In this document: piece after piece, positions 45,019 through 56,795 of the stretch
How positions within the stretch are numbered: the stretch's first letter is position 1
How the letters are laid out: each line of letters starts with the position of its first letter
From: Cadophora sp. MPI-SDFR-AT-0126
Taxonomy: Eukaryota > Ascomycota > Leotiomycetes > Helotiales > Ploettnerulaceae
DNA: 64,000 nucleotides
NCBI GenBank assembly: GCA_020747065.1
Contig: JAGMVK010000008.1
Coordinates: 248,001 to 312,000 of the forward strand
Reading direction: 5' to 3'
Notes under the pieces: model-generated
Database searches by the model: none
Told to the model about the DNA's origin: nothing
The model's input: the letters and a program-made list of their open reading frames with translations, nothing else
Made by a program: the position numbers and the translations under genes

Positions 45019-45318
45019 TCAGACTCTACATCCCGCATCATAGAACGTCCACGGACTAGCAGGCACCACATTGACATTCCCCGTCACGGTAACATTATAC
45101 AGCAGACAAGACGGTCCGACAGCAAAGCTCTGACATTTATCGTACGTGGCGTCTGCGCAGAAACTCTTGCAGGCAGTGGCGGCTGTGATGTTTGGGTTGG
45201 TGAGGAAAGCAGGCTGCTTGCCGGTATCGTAGCCTTTGACGCTGCAGTTGGCTGCCGTTTGAGCTACAGCTGATGAGACAGCCGCCAAGAGTACGAGGAG
45301 AGAGGTCGTGGGAAGCAT
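45019..45318 (-). CDS. Small secreted cysteine-rich protein
   Basis: 99 aa, intronless. A clear signal peptide (M-L-P-T-T-S-L-L-V-L-L-A-A-V-S-S-A-V-A, cleavage near residue 19-20) is followed by a mature protein of about 80 residues with six cysteines (N-C-S, A-C-K, F-C-A, K-C-Q, S-C-L, G-C-R) and at least two N-glycosylation sequons. Six Cys in a small secreted protein suggests three disulfides. The T-A-T-A-C-K-S-F-C pattern is loosely like apple/PAN-type extracellular domains (W-F-Y-D-A-G-C end). A candidate effector or cell-wall-associated protein; function unknown. Confidence 0.75.
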   Translation of the reverse strand: MLPTTSLLVLLAAVSSAVAQTAANCSVKGYDTGKQPAFLTNPNITAATACKSFCADATYDKCQSFAVGPSCLLYNVTVTGNVNVVPASPWTFYDAGCRV

Positions 45319-48240
45319 GATGATGGCTCGTGAAGTCTAATGTTTGGTTCCTGCCCGGATTTGAAGTGGATGTCGTGGATCTTAAGTCTCCCCGTTGTCT
45401 TTCTGGAACGTGTCCTCGACAGGGCAATCATTCATTTGCAATCTCGAATCGTCGCAACATTGTATACTCAAGACGAAGTTTGTTTTTGCCTGCGCGGGAG
45501 GACCTGCATTGGGAGTTGTTTACCCAGCAAGCGAGTTTGCTTGGCCTATGGGAATTGAGCACTAGGCTTGGGAAACAATTACCGAAATTGGAGATCTGCT
45601 TTGGGTGACGACGCCTATATACAGAATGTATTGAATTGATCCTGAGGGTCAAGATCGCCCTGGTGCCCGGATCTGGAGATCTCGTTCCTGTGAGGCTATT
45701 TCAACCTTGTTTACCCCGCATTTCCAAACACGGAAGCATCGATGGTATCTTACTGTATTGGCTCTGAGTTATGTCGCCTCTCAAAACAGTACAATGAGTT
45801 CCGCACTCGGTCTATCAACCGCTGAACAGTTTTCCCTACGCTGTAGCAAACCAATGGCATGCTTCGTAAGATATCGTTCCAGCACATGTGGCAAGAATGC
45901 CTTGGTCCCCTGCAATACAGGACTCATCGACTTCTCGGATAACCTCTCCGAATATTTTCGCTCCCAACGCTCTTCAACGGCCCCTCGAATTACTCGCTAT
46001 CTACGAGAAAAAGATAGTCGGTTGGAAAGCCATCAATCCGATGGCAGTAGGAAGAATCGCGCCGTGATCTAATGCTTAGTGGGTCACTCAGCTGAGGTTT
46101 TGCAAAATATTGCTCCACCAAAGACAAAAATTCTCGCATCATCTTGTATTAACCGTTCATCCCAATCCTGTGCCAGCTCTGGGATACTGCAAAGAAGGAT
46201 CAGCACAGAATCTCAACAGGAGCGTATGGAAACCAATCAATAGCAGCAGCGGGACAGAAACACCAAATACGCAATGTTGCACGGCCTCGCTAAGAACTTG
46301 AACTTGCGCAGAGATTTCGCATTCTTCGTCTGGCCGGTATCAGACGAGTCTGCCGCGATGTCGGTAAGATTTAAGTGCCCGTATCGTCACAAAGTCGAGC
46401 CGACTATTATGTGAGTTGACGATCAGCGGAGCCCCATTACTAGCGTTTTGTTAGTCGTCGTAGTGGCGACGTTCAGTCTTCCAATCAAAGGCCAGGCAAT
46501 ATGGCGGATTGTTGGATCCGACATCTGTGAAGCCAAGCGAAGACATCCCAAGATTGTAATAAGTGCCCAGCAAAATTCCAGTGACGGTGCTTCGAATAAG
46601 TGCCTGCCCGTCTCTATCCTGCGCTTATTTTGTCGAATGCGAAATCTTTTCTTAGCAAGAGATGAGATGACGACTATTCCACGGCCAAAAAAAAAACTGG
46701 CAACTGGTACCAGGCTGGCAGTGCTTAGCAGCATGCTAAAGGTCAAGATTTCAATAAGTAGAAGAAAGGGTTTCAAATGCCGTGTAAAGGACCGAAGATT
46801 CAGAATGTCGGCTCCGGGTGAAATCTTGCTACTGTGTTCATAAGAGAGGGAGAAGGCGGAGGGTCTTCAGCAGGCACCATGTATTCCGCTCTGGGTCAAG
46901 ATCCAGACATAGAGCACTTGCTTGTGTAACTGGGGCAGGACTTGTATGCTGTGCATACAGAACTAGCGTCGGATCTTCGTTGGAGATTCCTAATTCGCAT
47001 TGTACTTCCACTTACGGCTCTCTATACCGAAAGCAGAGAAAACTGCCAGGTTCATTCGCCCGGCCAGCGTTGAGGTCACCGTGACATTCCCTTACCATAC
47101 GATTGCCAGCGAACAAATCAAAGATGGCATTCACATGTACAGCCAAACTATATAGAGACTGGGTGAATTAGATGCGAATGCTTTTGCTGCGTTTGTCTGT
47201 ATAATCATTGTCACAGGGGAAGTGCAAGGAGCGGAGAAACTGCTTGTTTCAAAATAGCGGACCATAGCACTTGATGAAAAGCCAGCCAGCTAACCGAAGA
47301 AATCGCTACGTCCAACCCTCAGAGTGGCAAGTACCCATACACTTTCCCTACAGTGGTTGGATTCCCTTTTCTGTCCACAATCGCGCCCAACGCAGACGTT
47401 GCGTCGTACCAATACCAAGAGTAGCGTGTGATGTATGACTGGGCATCAAGCCACAGGATAACAGTACGGAGGAAAGGCTCCTTCTGTGACGAAGTGCCGT
47501 ATCCATTAAACTACTGATATCAGCGTAGCCAGATCGAGCCAGGCTTAAAATCGAAACTTATCTCCGTGATCCACAAACTATGTCCAGCAATCTCATGAGC
47601 ATCCGCTATATAATTCTTGAAGTATGCAACATTCCTGGCAGAGTCATACCAATGAATCGGAGTCGATGTGGCAGCCACTACAGAGTGACAAGAACTCCTC
47701 TAACCACTTCACACTGACCGAACTGTGGCTTGTTGTGAGGAGACTTATTCAACGGAGAGGCTCGGTAGTCTCTTGTGTGGTGGTACAATATACAACCCTC
47801 AAACTGCCCTACCACAGGCGCGCTCTCCAATTTCTTCCACAACGAGAAGTCTTCCGCTGACCAACTTAGGGGAGGGCGTTGGGAATTGACTATAAGATTT
47901 CGCAGTTCCAATTCGAGGGTTCATTCTGGTCCGTGAACAAGTCTCAGAGCCAATTCTTATTTGCACAGCAGTAACAGGATCCTATTACTATTACATCCAA
48001 GGAAATAAATTTAACGTGGTCAAAAAATTATCAGGGTAGCGAATGGATTTGAACAAGCATGCAACCTCCTGTCGTGAAGTTCTTGAGATGAGGCAAGTTG
48101 TTATAGCCGTGGGTACCACCAAATACAACGAGCAACCTTAGACTACTTCCAAACTCTGCCTTGCTTCCACCATACTCCCGAAACTCTCACGCAATTTTTG
48201 GATCTCCCACGCTTACGCAAAATCCACGAATCCTCTTGGA
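45319..48240. other. Gene-poor stretch, no confident gene
   Basis: About 2.9 kb of normal composition with only short scattered open frames on both strands. A 117-codon minus frame (46423-46776) has one strongly hydrophobic N-terminal stretch and could be a fragment of a decayed membrane-protein gene, but no family could be recognised. No RNA gene seen. Confidence 0.45.
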
Positions 48241-49165
48241 TCAAGCAAGTCCGAACCACTGCAAGTCCACGGTCTCATGAACGGGAACAGTGTGTCCAAC
48301 TCCAGCTGCACTGTATGCGACGAGCCTCGTTCCATCTCCGAATGTCATCTGAGTGTACCCAGACTGGGGAGTGTTGGTATTGTTCTTGACAAAGCTGACT
48401 CCCAACAAACCACTCCACTCCTTGATCTGCTCTCCGAAATTCTGATAGTAGTTGACGAAGGTGTCTGCAGTTCCATGCCAGATCTGCATTTTCGGGTACG
48501 TTCCTGTGTAACTCGGATACATGGCCTTGACTTGAGCAACCCATTGAGCCTGAGTCTTTACAATTTTCCCATTTGCGCAGTCTTGGTTAGCAGTTGTTGG
48601 GCTCGATCCCGGAGATCCAGCGAGACAGCCTGCTGGGACTCCTGAGTAAACAGATCCGGCAGCTATCATTTCGGGGTAGACTGCCAACATTACATTGGTC
48701 ATCATGCCGCCTGACGATGTGCCGGTGACGAAGACTTTTGACGGATCTGCATTGTAGGTCGCGATGGTATACTTGATCATGTTTGCGAGACCGTTGCTGT
48801 CGCCACCTCCATCGTGACTCAAGCTCTTGTTGGAGGCTACATCCCAACAGTTGTTATCGTGTGGTGCACTTGGATAGATTGCCAAGAATCCTTTGGTGTC
48901 AGCGAGAGCAGGATATTTGGTCCCCTGGTAGTATTGCTGACCTGTTCCACCGCAACCATGCAACTATAGTTCTTATCAGCTTAAACCTTCAATGTCACTT
49001 TGAGTCACTTACAGCCACAATTACCGCAGGATTTGCGGCAAGCTTCGATGGTACATAGATGCTCATGTTCAGGCCAGATGGATTTGAACCGAAGTCTGAC
49101 ACAGAAACCAGAGCCCCATTTACCACAGCAAACAGGGCTGAAAGAGAAGTTATGATCTTAAACAT
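48241..49165 (-). CDS. Secreted CE1/PHB-depolymerase-family esterase (acetylxylan/feruloyl esterase-like)
   Basis: Extracellular serine esterase of the alpha/beta-hydrolase fold that de-esterifies plant cell-wall xylan (acetyl or feruloyl groups) or, less likely, cleaves poly-hydroxybutyrate. Exons 49165-49013 and 48963-48241 (GTAAGT/TATAG, phase 0) give 291 aa. A signal peptide occupies residues 1-17. Landmarks: oxyanion L-H-G-C-G-G-T, nucleophile Ser in G-T-S-S-G-G-M-M, W-H-G-T-A-D (catalytic Asp region) and G-V-G-H-T-V-P (catalytic His). These are the standard elements of fungal CE1 enzymes in the PHB-depolymerase superfamily. There is no cellulose-binding module; the protein ends with D-L-Q-W-F-G-L-A. 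Confidence 0.9.
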
Positions 49166-51201
49166 GTTGAAATGATGATATGAAAGCTATATGTTTTCTG
49201 AGGGCCGCGGGATCTTATCGCTGGCATTTATACTCTCCATCCTCGGCAGTTCGTCCAGGCGCTGTAATCACGACTAGACCGGAAACCGGAATTTGCATCT
49301 GTAGGGCTTTCGACGTATCCTAAGCGAGGCTGGTAGACACAATTCGGCCCGTTGGGCATGCAGACGGAGTATCTTAACGCGGGGTAACATGGATACGGCG
49401 GATCATCAATCTGGATCAGGAAAGTACTCAATTCATCCGGCATCGGGAACAAGTTCGGCAACTGGCTTGGGTTTACAATCCTTGTGATTTCAATCACAAT
49501 GATAAGTCGCTTGGATGATGTGGGAGAATATAAGTCTGTCAGCGGATTCGGTAAGTACAGCCAGCATAGACAAAGTGTTTGTAGAGCTTTGTCTGCAAAA
49601 GGTGAAGAAATGTCTATTACGTACTGCTTTCCTTGAATCTGCTAGATAGGTAATAAGGACGCTTTATATGAGCGTATTATGATTATCTGAATTTGCCTTC
49701 GTAAGTGGGAGGTACTAATGTGCTGGAACTAGAATTCCCAAATGAGAAAAGTTTACATGCGCAAATCTGGAACGAGCCGAGCTTGATGACAGAGAATTCT
49801 GCCCGCAGACAGAATTAGCAACAGAAAGTATTTATGAAAATGCCGGAAACAATCAGCTATTATCAGTGACTAGCTTCATTCCCAAAAAATATCACTCTCG
49901 GTGAGGAAGTATACACCAGTACAAGCTATCTGTACGTTGAAATAATTCAGGTGCAGATCTTGAAAACTTGGTGGCTTGATTCAACGCATTCTTTTCTAAA
50001 TCTATAAGCCGAACACAGGAAGGGCGTCAAAGTCAATACTGCTTCCAGGGTACCGGAATGATCAAGGTAGACATACTGTCTCTATATGTCATCAAGACAT
50101 CCTCCGGAAGATTAGTGTTGGCATGTGCACACGCCTTCTATAGGAGCAGATGTCTGTCTTATATTCAGCAACGTGATAAACGACTAGTACTCGTGTCTCT
50201 GGCCCATGGTCCATGGTCGGTGCGGGAAATGTGGACGTTGGGTGTGGACGTTGGATGTAGACGATTTCGTGTTGAATAGTTTTCGCTGGTTGATAGAGGT
50301 AGGTTTCGATTTCGCTGAAAGTAATAATTGTCTCTTTATTTGTGGATATTGGAGGCATCTGAATTCTACTTGTAGAATCATAGTACGTTAGGACTCCATT
50401 GCATATGCTCCCGTGTCTCTAATACGATTTGACGATGTTTCACATTCTTCCACGCTTCTTCCTACCTCTCGAACCCGAGATCAATATATCTCACTTGAAT
50501 CGACCTTGAGCCTGCCCGCATCATGCTTCATATATTAATCCGTCTTCAATGTCTTCTTTCGGCTCCTGATGACTCCTCTATCATTGCTCTATCAGGTCGG
50601 AGCTACCTGTCGCGAAATGACTCAAATATAGTCTGCAAGAAGGATCCTTGAGTCGTCTAAATCGAAAATGTTACAATAATAGTGATCAGCAGACGACCTC
50701 GAATATATATATCGTATAGCTTTGTGAGAGGATTAATCGGCGCGCAGCGTACTTAAGCTATTGCTAAAATCTCTAGTGGGTATCATGTGACGCGCTCTAT
50801 TCGAAGTAAACAAATAAGCTCTCTAGCTCAGATGTCTCTCCTTTTTGTTTTCCTTGGCTGTCTAGTTTCTGATTATGGGATTACTACATCAAGAAATGCT
50901 ATAACAACTTACTTATAGAAGATCTTAACCCTGCGTTATGTTTCTACTTATGGTGGTGAATTGACGTGTTCATGTCAACGGAAAATGAAGCGCAGGAATG
51001 ATCGCAAAAGCTGTTCCGGAGAATGGTTTCTCCATTGCCCGACAGATCCCTGATCTAGCTAGCACAGAAATATATTCTTAGCTCTAGCACTAAACCACTT
51101 CATAACTCATCCTCGTTCCTTTCTCCATTCGACCTCTTTCTTCAATCACAACTCTAGCCACACGCGCCGACACCGACAATTTCCTTCCAACATCGACCAC
51201 A
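49166..51201. other. Gene-free intergenic stretch
   Basis: About 2.0 kb with no supported coding frame, somewhat AT-rich towards 50600-51000. Its left end holds the esterase promoter. Pyrimidine-rich sequence at 51110-51200 leads into the decayed gene that follows. Confidence 0.45.
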
Positions 51202-52179
51202 ATGGTGTACCACTCTCAGCTCGACGTACTCAAAAAGATTTCCAGAAACGCATCAACTTTTCACAACCCCAAGCGGCACTTTTGATAAATTGCTTTTGAT
51301 CACGAGTTCACCTCCGTGCGCAACAGAACTCGACAACTTTATGAGCCAAGAGCACTCGATATACCCGACGCCAGCGATATGCTTCAATACACAGCGGAAC
51401 GAGTATTCTGGCATCATTGCTGTAAATACTCACTCTTTTTCGCTCAGAACTCTGCTGATCAGATGCTCAGTTGTCACGAAGCAGTATGGTAACTTCACAG
51501 GCAACCCGGGTCCGTTTACTGGACTTCGTCCACCGACACCATCTGTTGATTCTACCAACCCCCATTATATTATTGCCCTGGTTGGTGATCGAGCTCCAGC
51601 TCCTTCAAGTCTGAATTTGACAGGTGTTAACCCAACTGTACGAGATCGACGCTTGCATGCTCCTTCCACTCTGCTCACGAGCACAACCAATTCCGCTGAT
51701 TCCAATAGGTCTCGACATCATGATCCCTGCGGCCCAGACAAGAATACCCGCCCTTCAATCGATTCATAGCCACAGCAACCTGCAAGTGTCAACAAAACCG
51801 GTACTCCAGACTCTGAGAGCAGCCGGGAGACGATGCGATTGGAATACCTCGTTCTAGAGTCCAAGAGCTCCTACACTCCTCCAGACGCCAATCAATACCA
51901 CGCACTACTGAAGAAGAGCGACCAAGGCATCTGTGTCGATGCCCCCCCCTCCCAAAGTTCCGCTTCAACTACAACCAAATTCCACACAAGCCATTGACCT
52001 TGGACATCGACCTTCTCGGCAACGCCAAGCAAGCCTCTCAAAAAGGCAATACCATTCTTACAGCATCAATTATGCGACAGATCGAAGACGCAGACCAGTT
52101 GCTGCAGAAGTATACTGGTCTACCCGTTGATGCTCTGCCAGACTTGGCAGATGTGATTAGGGAGAGGTTGCCTCAATAG
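51202..52179 (+). pseudogene. Probable decayed gene of unknown function
   Basis: A good start context (ACCACAATGG) after a pyrimidine-rich leader opens M-V-Y-H-S-Q-L-D-V-L-K-K. It reaches adjacent TGA-TAA stops near 51283, where single C-to-T changes would account for both (CGA-CAA). It then stays readable in the same frame (F-D-H-E-F-T-S-V-R ... E-P-R-A-L-D-I-P-D-A-S-D-M). After a plausible intron the frame is lost. A coding-like tail resumes at about 51955 (K-F-R-F-N-Y-N ... D-L-A-D-V-I-R-E-R-L-P-Q) with its stop at 52177-52179. I do not recognise the family. It could also be a poorly modelled gene with several introns. Confidence 0.35.
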
Positions 52180-52876
52180 TGTAGCTTGGCGTTTAGCTCC
52201 ATGGATTTTTGAACCCCCCCGGAAGACATTACCAACGAGAATCTCACAGAGCTTCGGAGACCCTACGAACTGATGACGGAGTTGCCAGACTCACCAGCCG
52301 AGGGATTTAAAAGTCTGCAGTAAGTTGTGATGATAGATCAACAAGACACTTCTGTCAACATCACTGAACAATACAGTTTCACTAATCAAACAATGGAATT
52401 CTGCCTCGCACAAAGAAGCAGAGAGTTCAGCTTTACATTTCACCACCCCAAGTGCAACGAGGCTCAGAAGTCATCATACCACACAAAAGATGGCCAGTCA
52501 ACAGCTGGAAGGAAATCGACCAATTGGAGACATGGAATGTAGCATAATCCGACATTTACACACTCAGCTGTCCAGCTACAACAATTTAAACAAGCTGCAG
52601 ACGACAGAATACGAGACTCAACATCTCATCAACAGACCAAGAGAGGACCCTGTCGAGAGGTGACCGTACGGAAACATTGAGGATAAGTTGATGCCTTTGA
52701 GCAGCTTACTCCATATCAGCCAATTCTCGATGCCAGATCTCTCTTGCGTTAGATCTCTCCTAACATCACCGCGCTCACATATCACTGCTCCACTTATCTC
52801 GCAGATCGGTGAAGAATCACACTCTTAGAATTGCTATTCATCACTATACGTTTTCCAATATATTAGTCCATCTAAA

Positions 52877-52952
52877 CCTGCTCCAGGCAGCCTATTCTCG
52901 ATAGGCTGGATTTTGATGTTTGTTCCCTCGCTGTCTTGCAGCACATCTGCCT
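52877..52952 (+). repeat. 76-bp imperfect repeat, copy 1
   Basis: Begins CTGCTCCAGGCAGCCTA and ends near TTGCAGCAC. About three quarters of positions match the copy 120 bp downstream. Confidence 0.65.
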
Positions 52953-52996
52953 TGAAGGTAGATAGATGGGAAAGAGCCTTGATCTTTATGTCAGAG

Positions 52997-53072
52997 CCTG
53001 CTTCAGGCAGCCTACTTGTAGTAGGTTTGATTCTGACTTTGTTTCTCTTGCTGTTGTACAGCCCGTTTGTCT
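52997..53072 (+). repeat. 76-bp imperfect repeat, copy 2
   Basis: Begins CTGCTTCAGGCAGCCTA; differences from copy 1 include many C/T transitions. Confidence 0.65.
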
Positions 53073-53329
53073 CGCAGCTGTTTTAGGCATTATATTCTTG
53101 CTGTTGTCAGCTCGGGGATTTGGGTAAGCTATAGGAGAGACCAGGGACTTATTTATGCAAGGTTCGCTTAGTTGACTTGAACCAGATTCGGTCCTGCTAG
53201 GGTTCAGAATTAGGGAGGACGGGTGAATGAGAGAGTAGGTATTAATGAATCTAAAGGTACTTAAATGTTTGTATTCTCTGTATGTGGTGGAGCATTGGAG
53301 TGTTCGAGTGAGGAATGCAATGAAGCGAT

Positions 53330-53356
53330 GTTGTTGTTGTTGTTGTTGTTGTTGTT
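53330..53356. repeat. (GTT)n microsatellite
   Basis: Nine uninterrupted GTT/TTG units. Confidence 0.9.
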
Positions 53357-53712
53357 CCCCGAAAGAGTCTATAGTAAAGCTAGGTGGCCAATAATGGTCT
53401 GATTAGCCATCACGCCCGCCCGCCAGCCCGCCCCACCCGATGCCGAAAGCTCTCCCCTGTCTAGCTCTTACCCCGGATTTCAAACAGACAAACACGCCAA
53501 AGTGGCCTTTTCTTCTTCTTCTTCTGTTCATCCCTCCATCCATTGGATTCCTTCCACCAACAAAGGACAGCTTGTCACAATCCAGACTGCCAGTCTTAAC
53601 AGGCCACTTCTGCTCCTCTTCTCTTCTCTTCATCTTCCTATTTACGTCTTCATGAATTAATAACCCCCAGCCGCTACAGCTCAGTAGTGCACAAATCAAT
53701 TCAACCGACACA

Positions 53713-55286
53713 ATGGTCCACACCCAAGCTCTCGCTGTCGCAGCAACCGCTCTCCTCGCAGCTCTCCCAGTGCACGCAGGACTTTACCCCAAGAGCAGCA
53801 AAGTCCTCCAACTTGATGGCAAGAGCTACGACCGTCTGATCGCCCAGTCCAACTACACCTCCGTACATTCCCCTCAACCCCGCAGACCCCTTCCCCAAGC
53901 TAACCAGCGTAACAGATCGTCGAATTCTACGCCCCCTGGTGTGGGCACTGCAAGAATCTCCAACCCGCATACGAGAAAGCCGCCGCGAATCTACAGGGCC
54001 TCGCAAAAGTAGCAGCTATCGATTGCGATGAGGAGAGCAACAAACCCTTCTGCGGCCAGATGGGAGTGCAAGGCTTCCCCACCTTGAAGATCGTCAAGCC
54101 GGGCAAGACGCCAGGACGACCTATTGTCGAGCCATACGAAGGACCTCGAACGGCGAAGGGGATAGTCGATGCGGTGATTGACAAGATCCCGAACTTGGTG
54201 AAGCGGGTAGATGATAAGACGCTGGAGTCGTGGTTGGCAGAGTCGAATGATACTGCGAAGGCGATCCTGTTCTCTGACAAGGGGAAGACGAGCGCGTTGT
54301 TGAAGGCTATTGCAATTGATTTCAAGGGCAGCATCAATGTTGCGCAGATTCGGAATACGGACAAGGAGAAGGCGTCGTTGGAACTGTTTGGTATTACTAA
54401 GTTCCCTACTTTGTTACTCCTCCCAGGAGGCAAGGAGGCAGAGGGTATTGTGTACGAGGGAGAAATGAAGAAGGAACCCATGGTGAAGTTCTTGACTCAA
54501 GCAGCAGAACCGAATCAGGATCCTGCACCGGCGAAGGTCAAGGTCAAGTCCAAGTCGAAGGATTCAAAGAAAGCTTCCAAGGCCAAGGAGGAATTCGAGG
54601 CGTCTTCGAAATCTCAGGCTTCTGCCGAAGGAGAGACCGGCGGACCTACCGCCACCGACGAGACGCTCGTAGAAGAGGCGACTGAATCACCACAACCAGA
54701 AGTCGAGTCCGAGAAACCTGTCGTCCTCCCCGCACCACCGATCCCCATCCTCGCAACCGAAGCAGAGTTGGAATCCGAATGTCTGGGCCCCCGAACCGGA
54801 ACCTGTGTGCTCGCTCTCCTGCCCTCTTCGCCCAACGAAGTAGCCGCTGAAGCCGTGGGATCCCTCTCTGAAATCGCACACAAGCACAAGCAACACGCTC
54901 GCAAGCTCTTCCCATTCTACGTGCTCTCCGAAGCCAATGCGGGCTACAGAAAAATCAAAGATTCCTTGGGCTTGGGTTCAGACATCGAAGTCATTGCTAT
55001 TAATGGCCGTCGAGGATGGTGGAAGAAGTTGCCTACTTCAGGTGAGAAAGTCACCGAGACGGATGTGAGCGAAGACGCAATTGAGAACTGGGTTGATGCG
55101 ATCCGCTTGGGTGAGGGCGAGAAGAAGAAGTTGCCCGAGGGGTTGATTCCTGAAGAACCAGAGGAGCCGGTGGTGGAGGAGCAGCAGGAACCGATTGTTG
55201 CGGAGGATGCGAAGGAGACGACTGTTACGGTTGAGGAGGTGAAGGTGGAGGAGACGAAGGTTGCTGAGCCTCATGATGAGCTTTAG
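53713..55286 (+). CDS. Protein disulfide isomerase with single thioredoxin active site and HDEL
   Basis: ER-lumenal thiol oxidoreductase that forms and shuffles disulfides in secretory proteins (MPD1/PDIA6-like). Exons 53713-53862 and 53916-55286 (GTACAT/AACAG, phase 0) give 506 aa. A signal peptide covers about residues 1-22, then one catalytic thioredoxin domain with [10 protein letters not shown] and cis-Pro in G-F-P-T-L-K. A second thioredoxin-like region without CxxC follows ([10 protein letters not shown]). Next come a Lys/Ser/Glu-rich low-complexity linker (about 275-335), a third region with conserved C-x-x-x-x-G-T-C, and a Glu/Val-rich acidic tail. The protein ends in H-D-E-L, the fungal ER-retrieval signal. 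Convergent with the exosome gene. Confidence 0.93.
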
Positions 55287-55897
55287 GTTGAACTTTGAAC
55301 TTTGACTCGATTTGAGTGGGGAGATGGAGGTGTAAAATAGCTTTGCAATGGAATTGTAAGGACACCTTTCAAAGGTTCGCATACTTGACTTCATACTTGA
55401 GTGTGTAGTTTTTTTGACGAAGAAGCCTTCTCGTCTTTCCATGGTCTAACTCCATTTCTTCTGCTATCTCGAGTGAAGTTTTTCACAAAAGTGATAGATA
55501 TGATACGTGATAGATGCGTTGTTTATTCTGTCGTGAAGACTCTCTTCTACTTTTATATTTTGAACTCCAGAAACTCCAGGGTATCATGCTCCTCCATGCA
55601 GCCAATGCTCCGAGACCCACCCAGCTGTGCACATCACCCTTCCCACAGCTTTCCTGATACGTGGTGCCCAACACCTCTATATGTAGCACGGGAGCACCAT
55701 TCTCCTCCCCGTAGGCAGTCTAACCCCTCGTACCCAGCACTTTATCGCCCCGAATTTCTATTCTCATACTCCCCAGCGCTCATTGCCTCCATATCCAGCA
55801 TCTGGCATCATCTTTCTTCCAGTGCACCGCGATTCAGGCACCCCTTTACTGCTGATTCCCAGTTAGTACCCCCAGTCTATCCATCCAATCTCACATC
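55287..55897. other. Convergent 3' intergenic region
   Basis: About 610 bp between the convergent PDI and exosome genes; should carry both 3' UTRs. A long plus-strand open frame here (55401-56150) overlaps the exosome exon antisense and is not supported as a gene. Confidence 0.5.
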
Positions 55898-56795
55898 TTA
55901 CTCCCCTCCAACACCCTCTCCCCCCCTCTCCCTAACAACCCCATCCAGAATCTCCCTAACCTGCTTACATCCATCCACCCCCACCGCCAGCATACCCTCC
56001 AACCTCCCAACCTGGACCCTATTCTCCAACACCAGCACCACCACATCATCACTCGCACCCACCGTCGCGACCGTCAAGAACGGCAACTCCTGCTCCTCGG
56101 TGCCATTCAGGTCTAGTAAGGGGTCGGCGGTCTCGTCGTTGGAGGAGTAGGACGAGGTGGAGCCGGCGGTGCAGGCGCAGATGTAGTCGCGCATGGGGAT
56201 GCCTGCGTCGATGAGAGCGAGGGTCGAGGCGTTGAGGAGGGCGGCGAGGAGGGAGCCGTCTTGCGAGAGGATGTGAAGGGAGAGGGTGATGGTGCTGTGG
56301 GGGTAGAGGTGGGTGGAGAGGGTTTGGGAGAAGGCGGAGGAGAGGGTGAGAGACATTTCGGTGAGGCGTCTGGTTTTGCAGGTAATCGTGTCAGAATAAC
56401 TCAGCCCCTAATGTTGTTGGAAGAGACGTAATGGCCAATTGTCTCCTCCATTCCTCCAAGAAAGTAAAGTAAGGAGAGAAAAGGAAGACTCACTTGTCCC
56501 CCCTCCCAGCACTCTTCTTCCTATCCACACCACTAAACCCAGCAACACTGATTCCCACCTCCACATTCGCCCTATCCCTCTGTCCAGTTCCTCCTCCTCC
56601 TCCTCCTCCAGCAGACTTCCCCTCGCTCGGCCCACTGACCGTACAGATCACCTTGGTGTTTCCCATCTCGAGGTAGCTGCTCCCGTCTGCCGCGGCTTGT
56701 GTGCGCATTTGTGCGGTGAGCCGCCGGAGCTCGTTCCACCTGCGGCCGTCGAGCCGGAGGAGCGCGAGGGAGTAGGTGGATGTGTCGAGTGGCAT
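55898..56795 (-). CDS. SKI6: Exosome complex RNase PH-like subunit RRP41/SKI6
   Basis: Subunit of the nuclear and cytoplasmic RNA exosome ring (RRP41 of the RNase PH family), needed for 3'-to-5' RNA processing and decay. Exons 56795-56494 and 56369-55898 (GTGAGT/CCAG) give 257 aa. The N-terminus L-R-L-D-G-R-R-W-N-E-L-R-R-L and G-S-S-Y-L-E-M-G-N-T-K-V are the family signatures; the C-half has D-G-S-L-L-A-A-L-L-N-A-S-T-L-A-L-I-D-A-G-I-P. A Gly-rich insert (about residues 61-70) is lineage-specific, as is a short Ser-rich insert. The start fits the family. Confidence 0.93.

Larger units (their letters stand above)
52180..53712. other. Gene-free stretch with small repeats and PDI promoter
   Basis: About 1.5 kb. 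Contains a 76-bp imperfect tandem duplication (52877-52952, 52997-53072), a GTT microsatellite (53330-53356) and the pyrimidine-rich promoter of the PDI gene. Confidence 0.5.

Noticed and set aside
45707..46072. 121-codon plus frame
   Set aside because: Composition and residue pattern look random; no signal or domain.
46423..46776. 117-codon minus frame with a hydrophobic start
   Set aside because: Too short, no recognisable family, no splice context; at most a relic.
48037..48105. tRNA-like box (GGATTTGAAC) on the minus strand
   Set aside because: The B-box resemblance is there, but the T-stem does not pair and no acceptor stem can be formed.
55401..56150. 249-codon plus frame
   Set aside because: Largely antisense to the well-supported RRP41 exon and the intergenic 3' flank; Ser/Pro/Thr bias comes from the antisense of its Gly/Glu codons.
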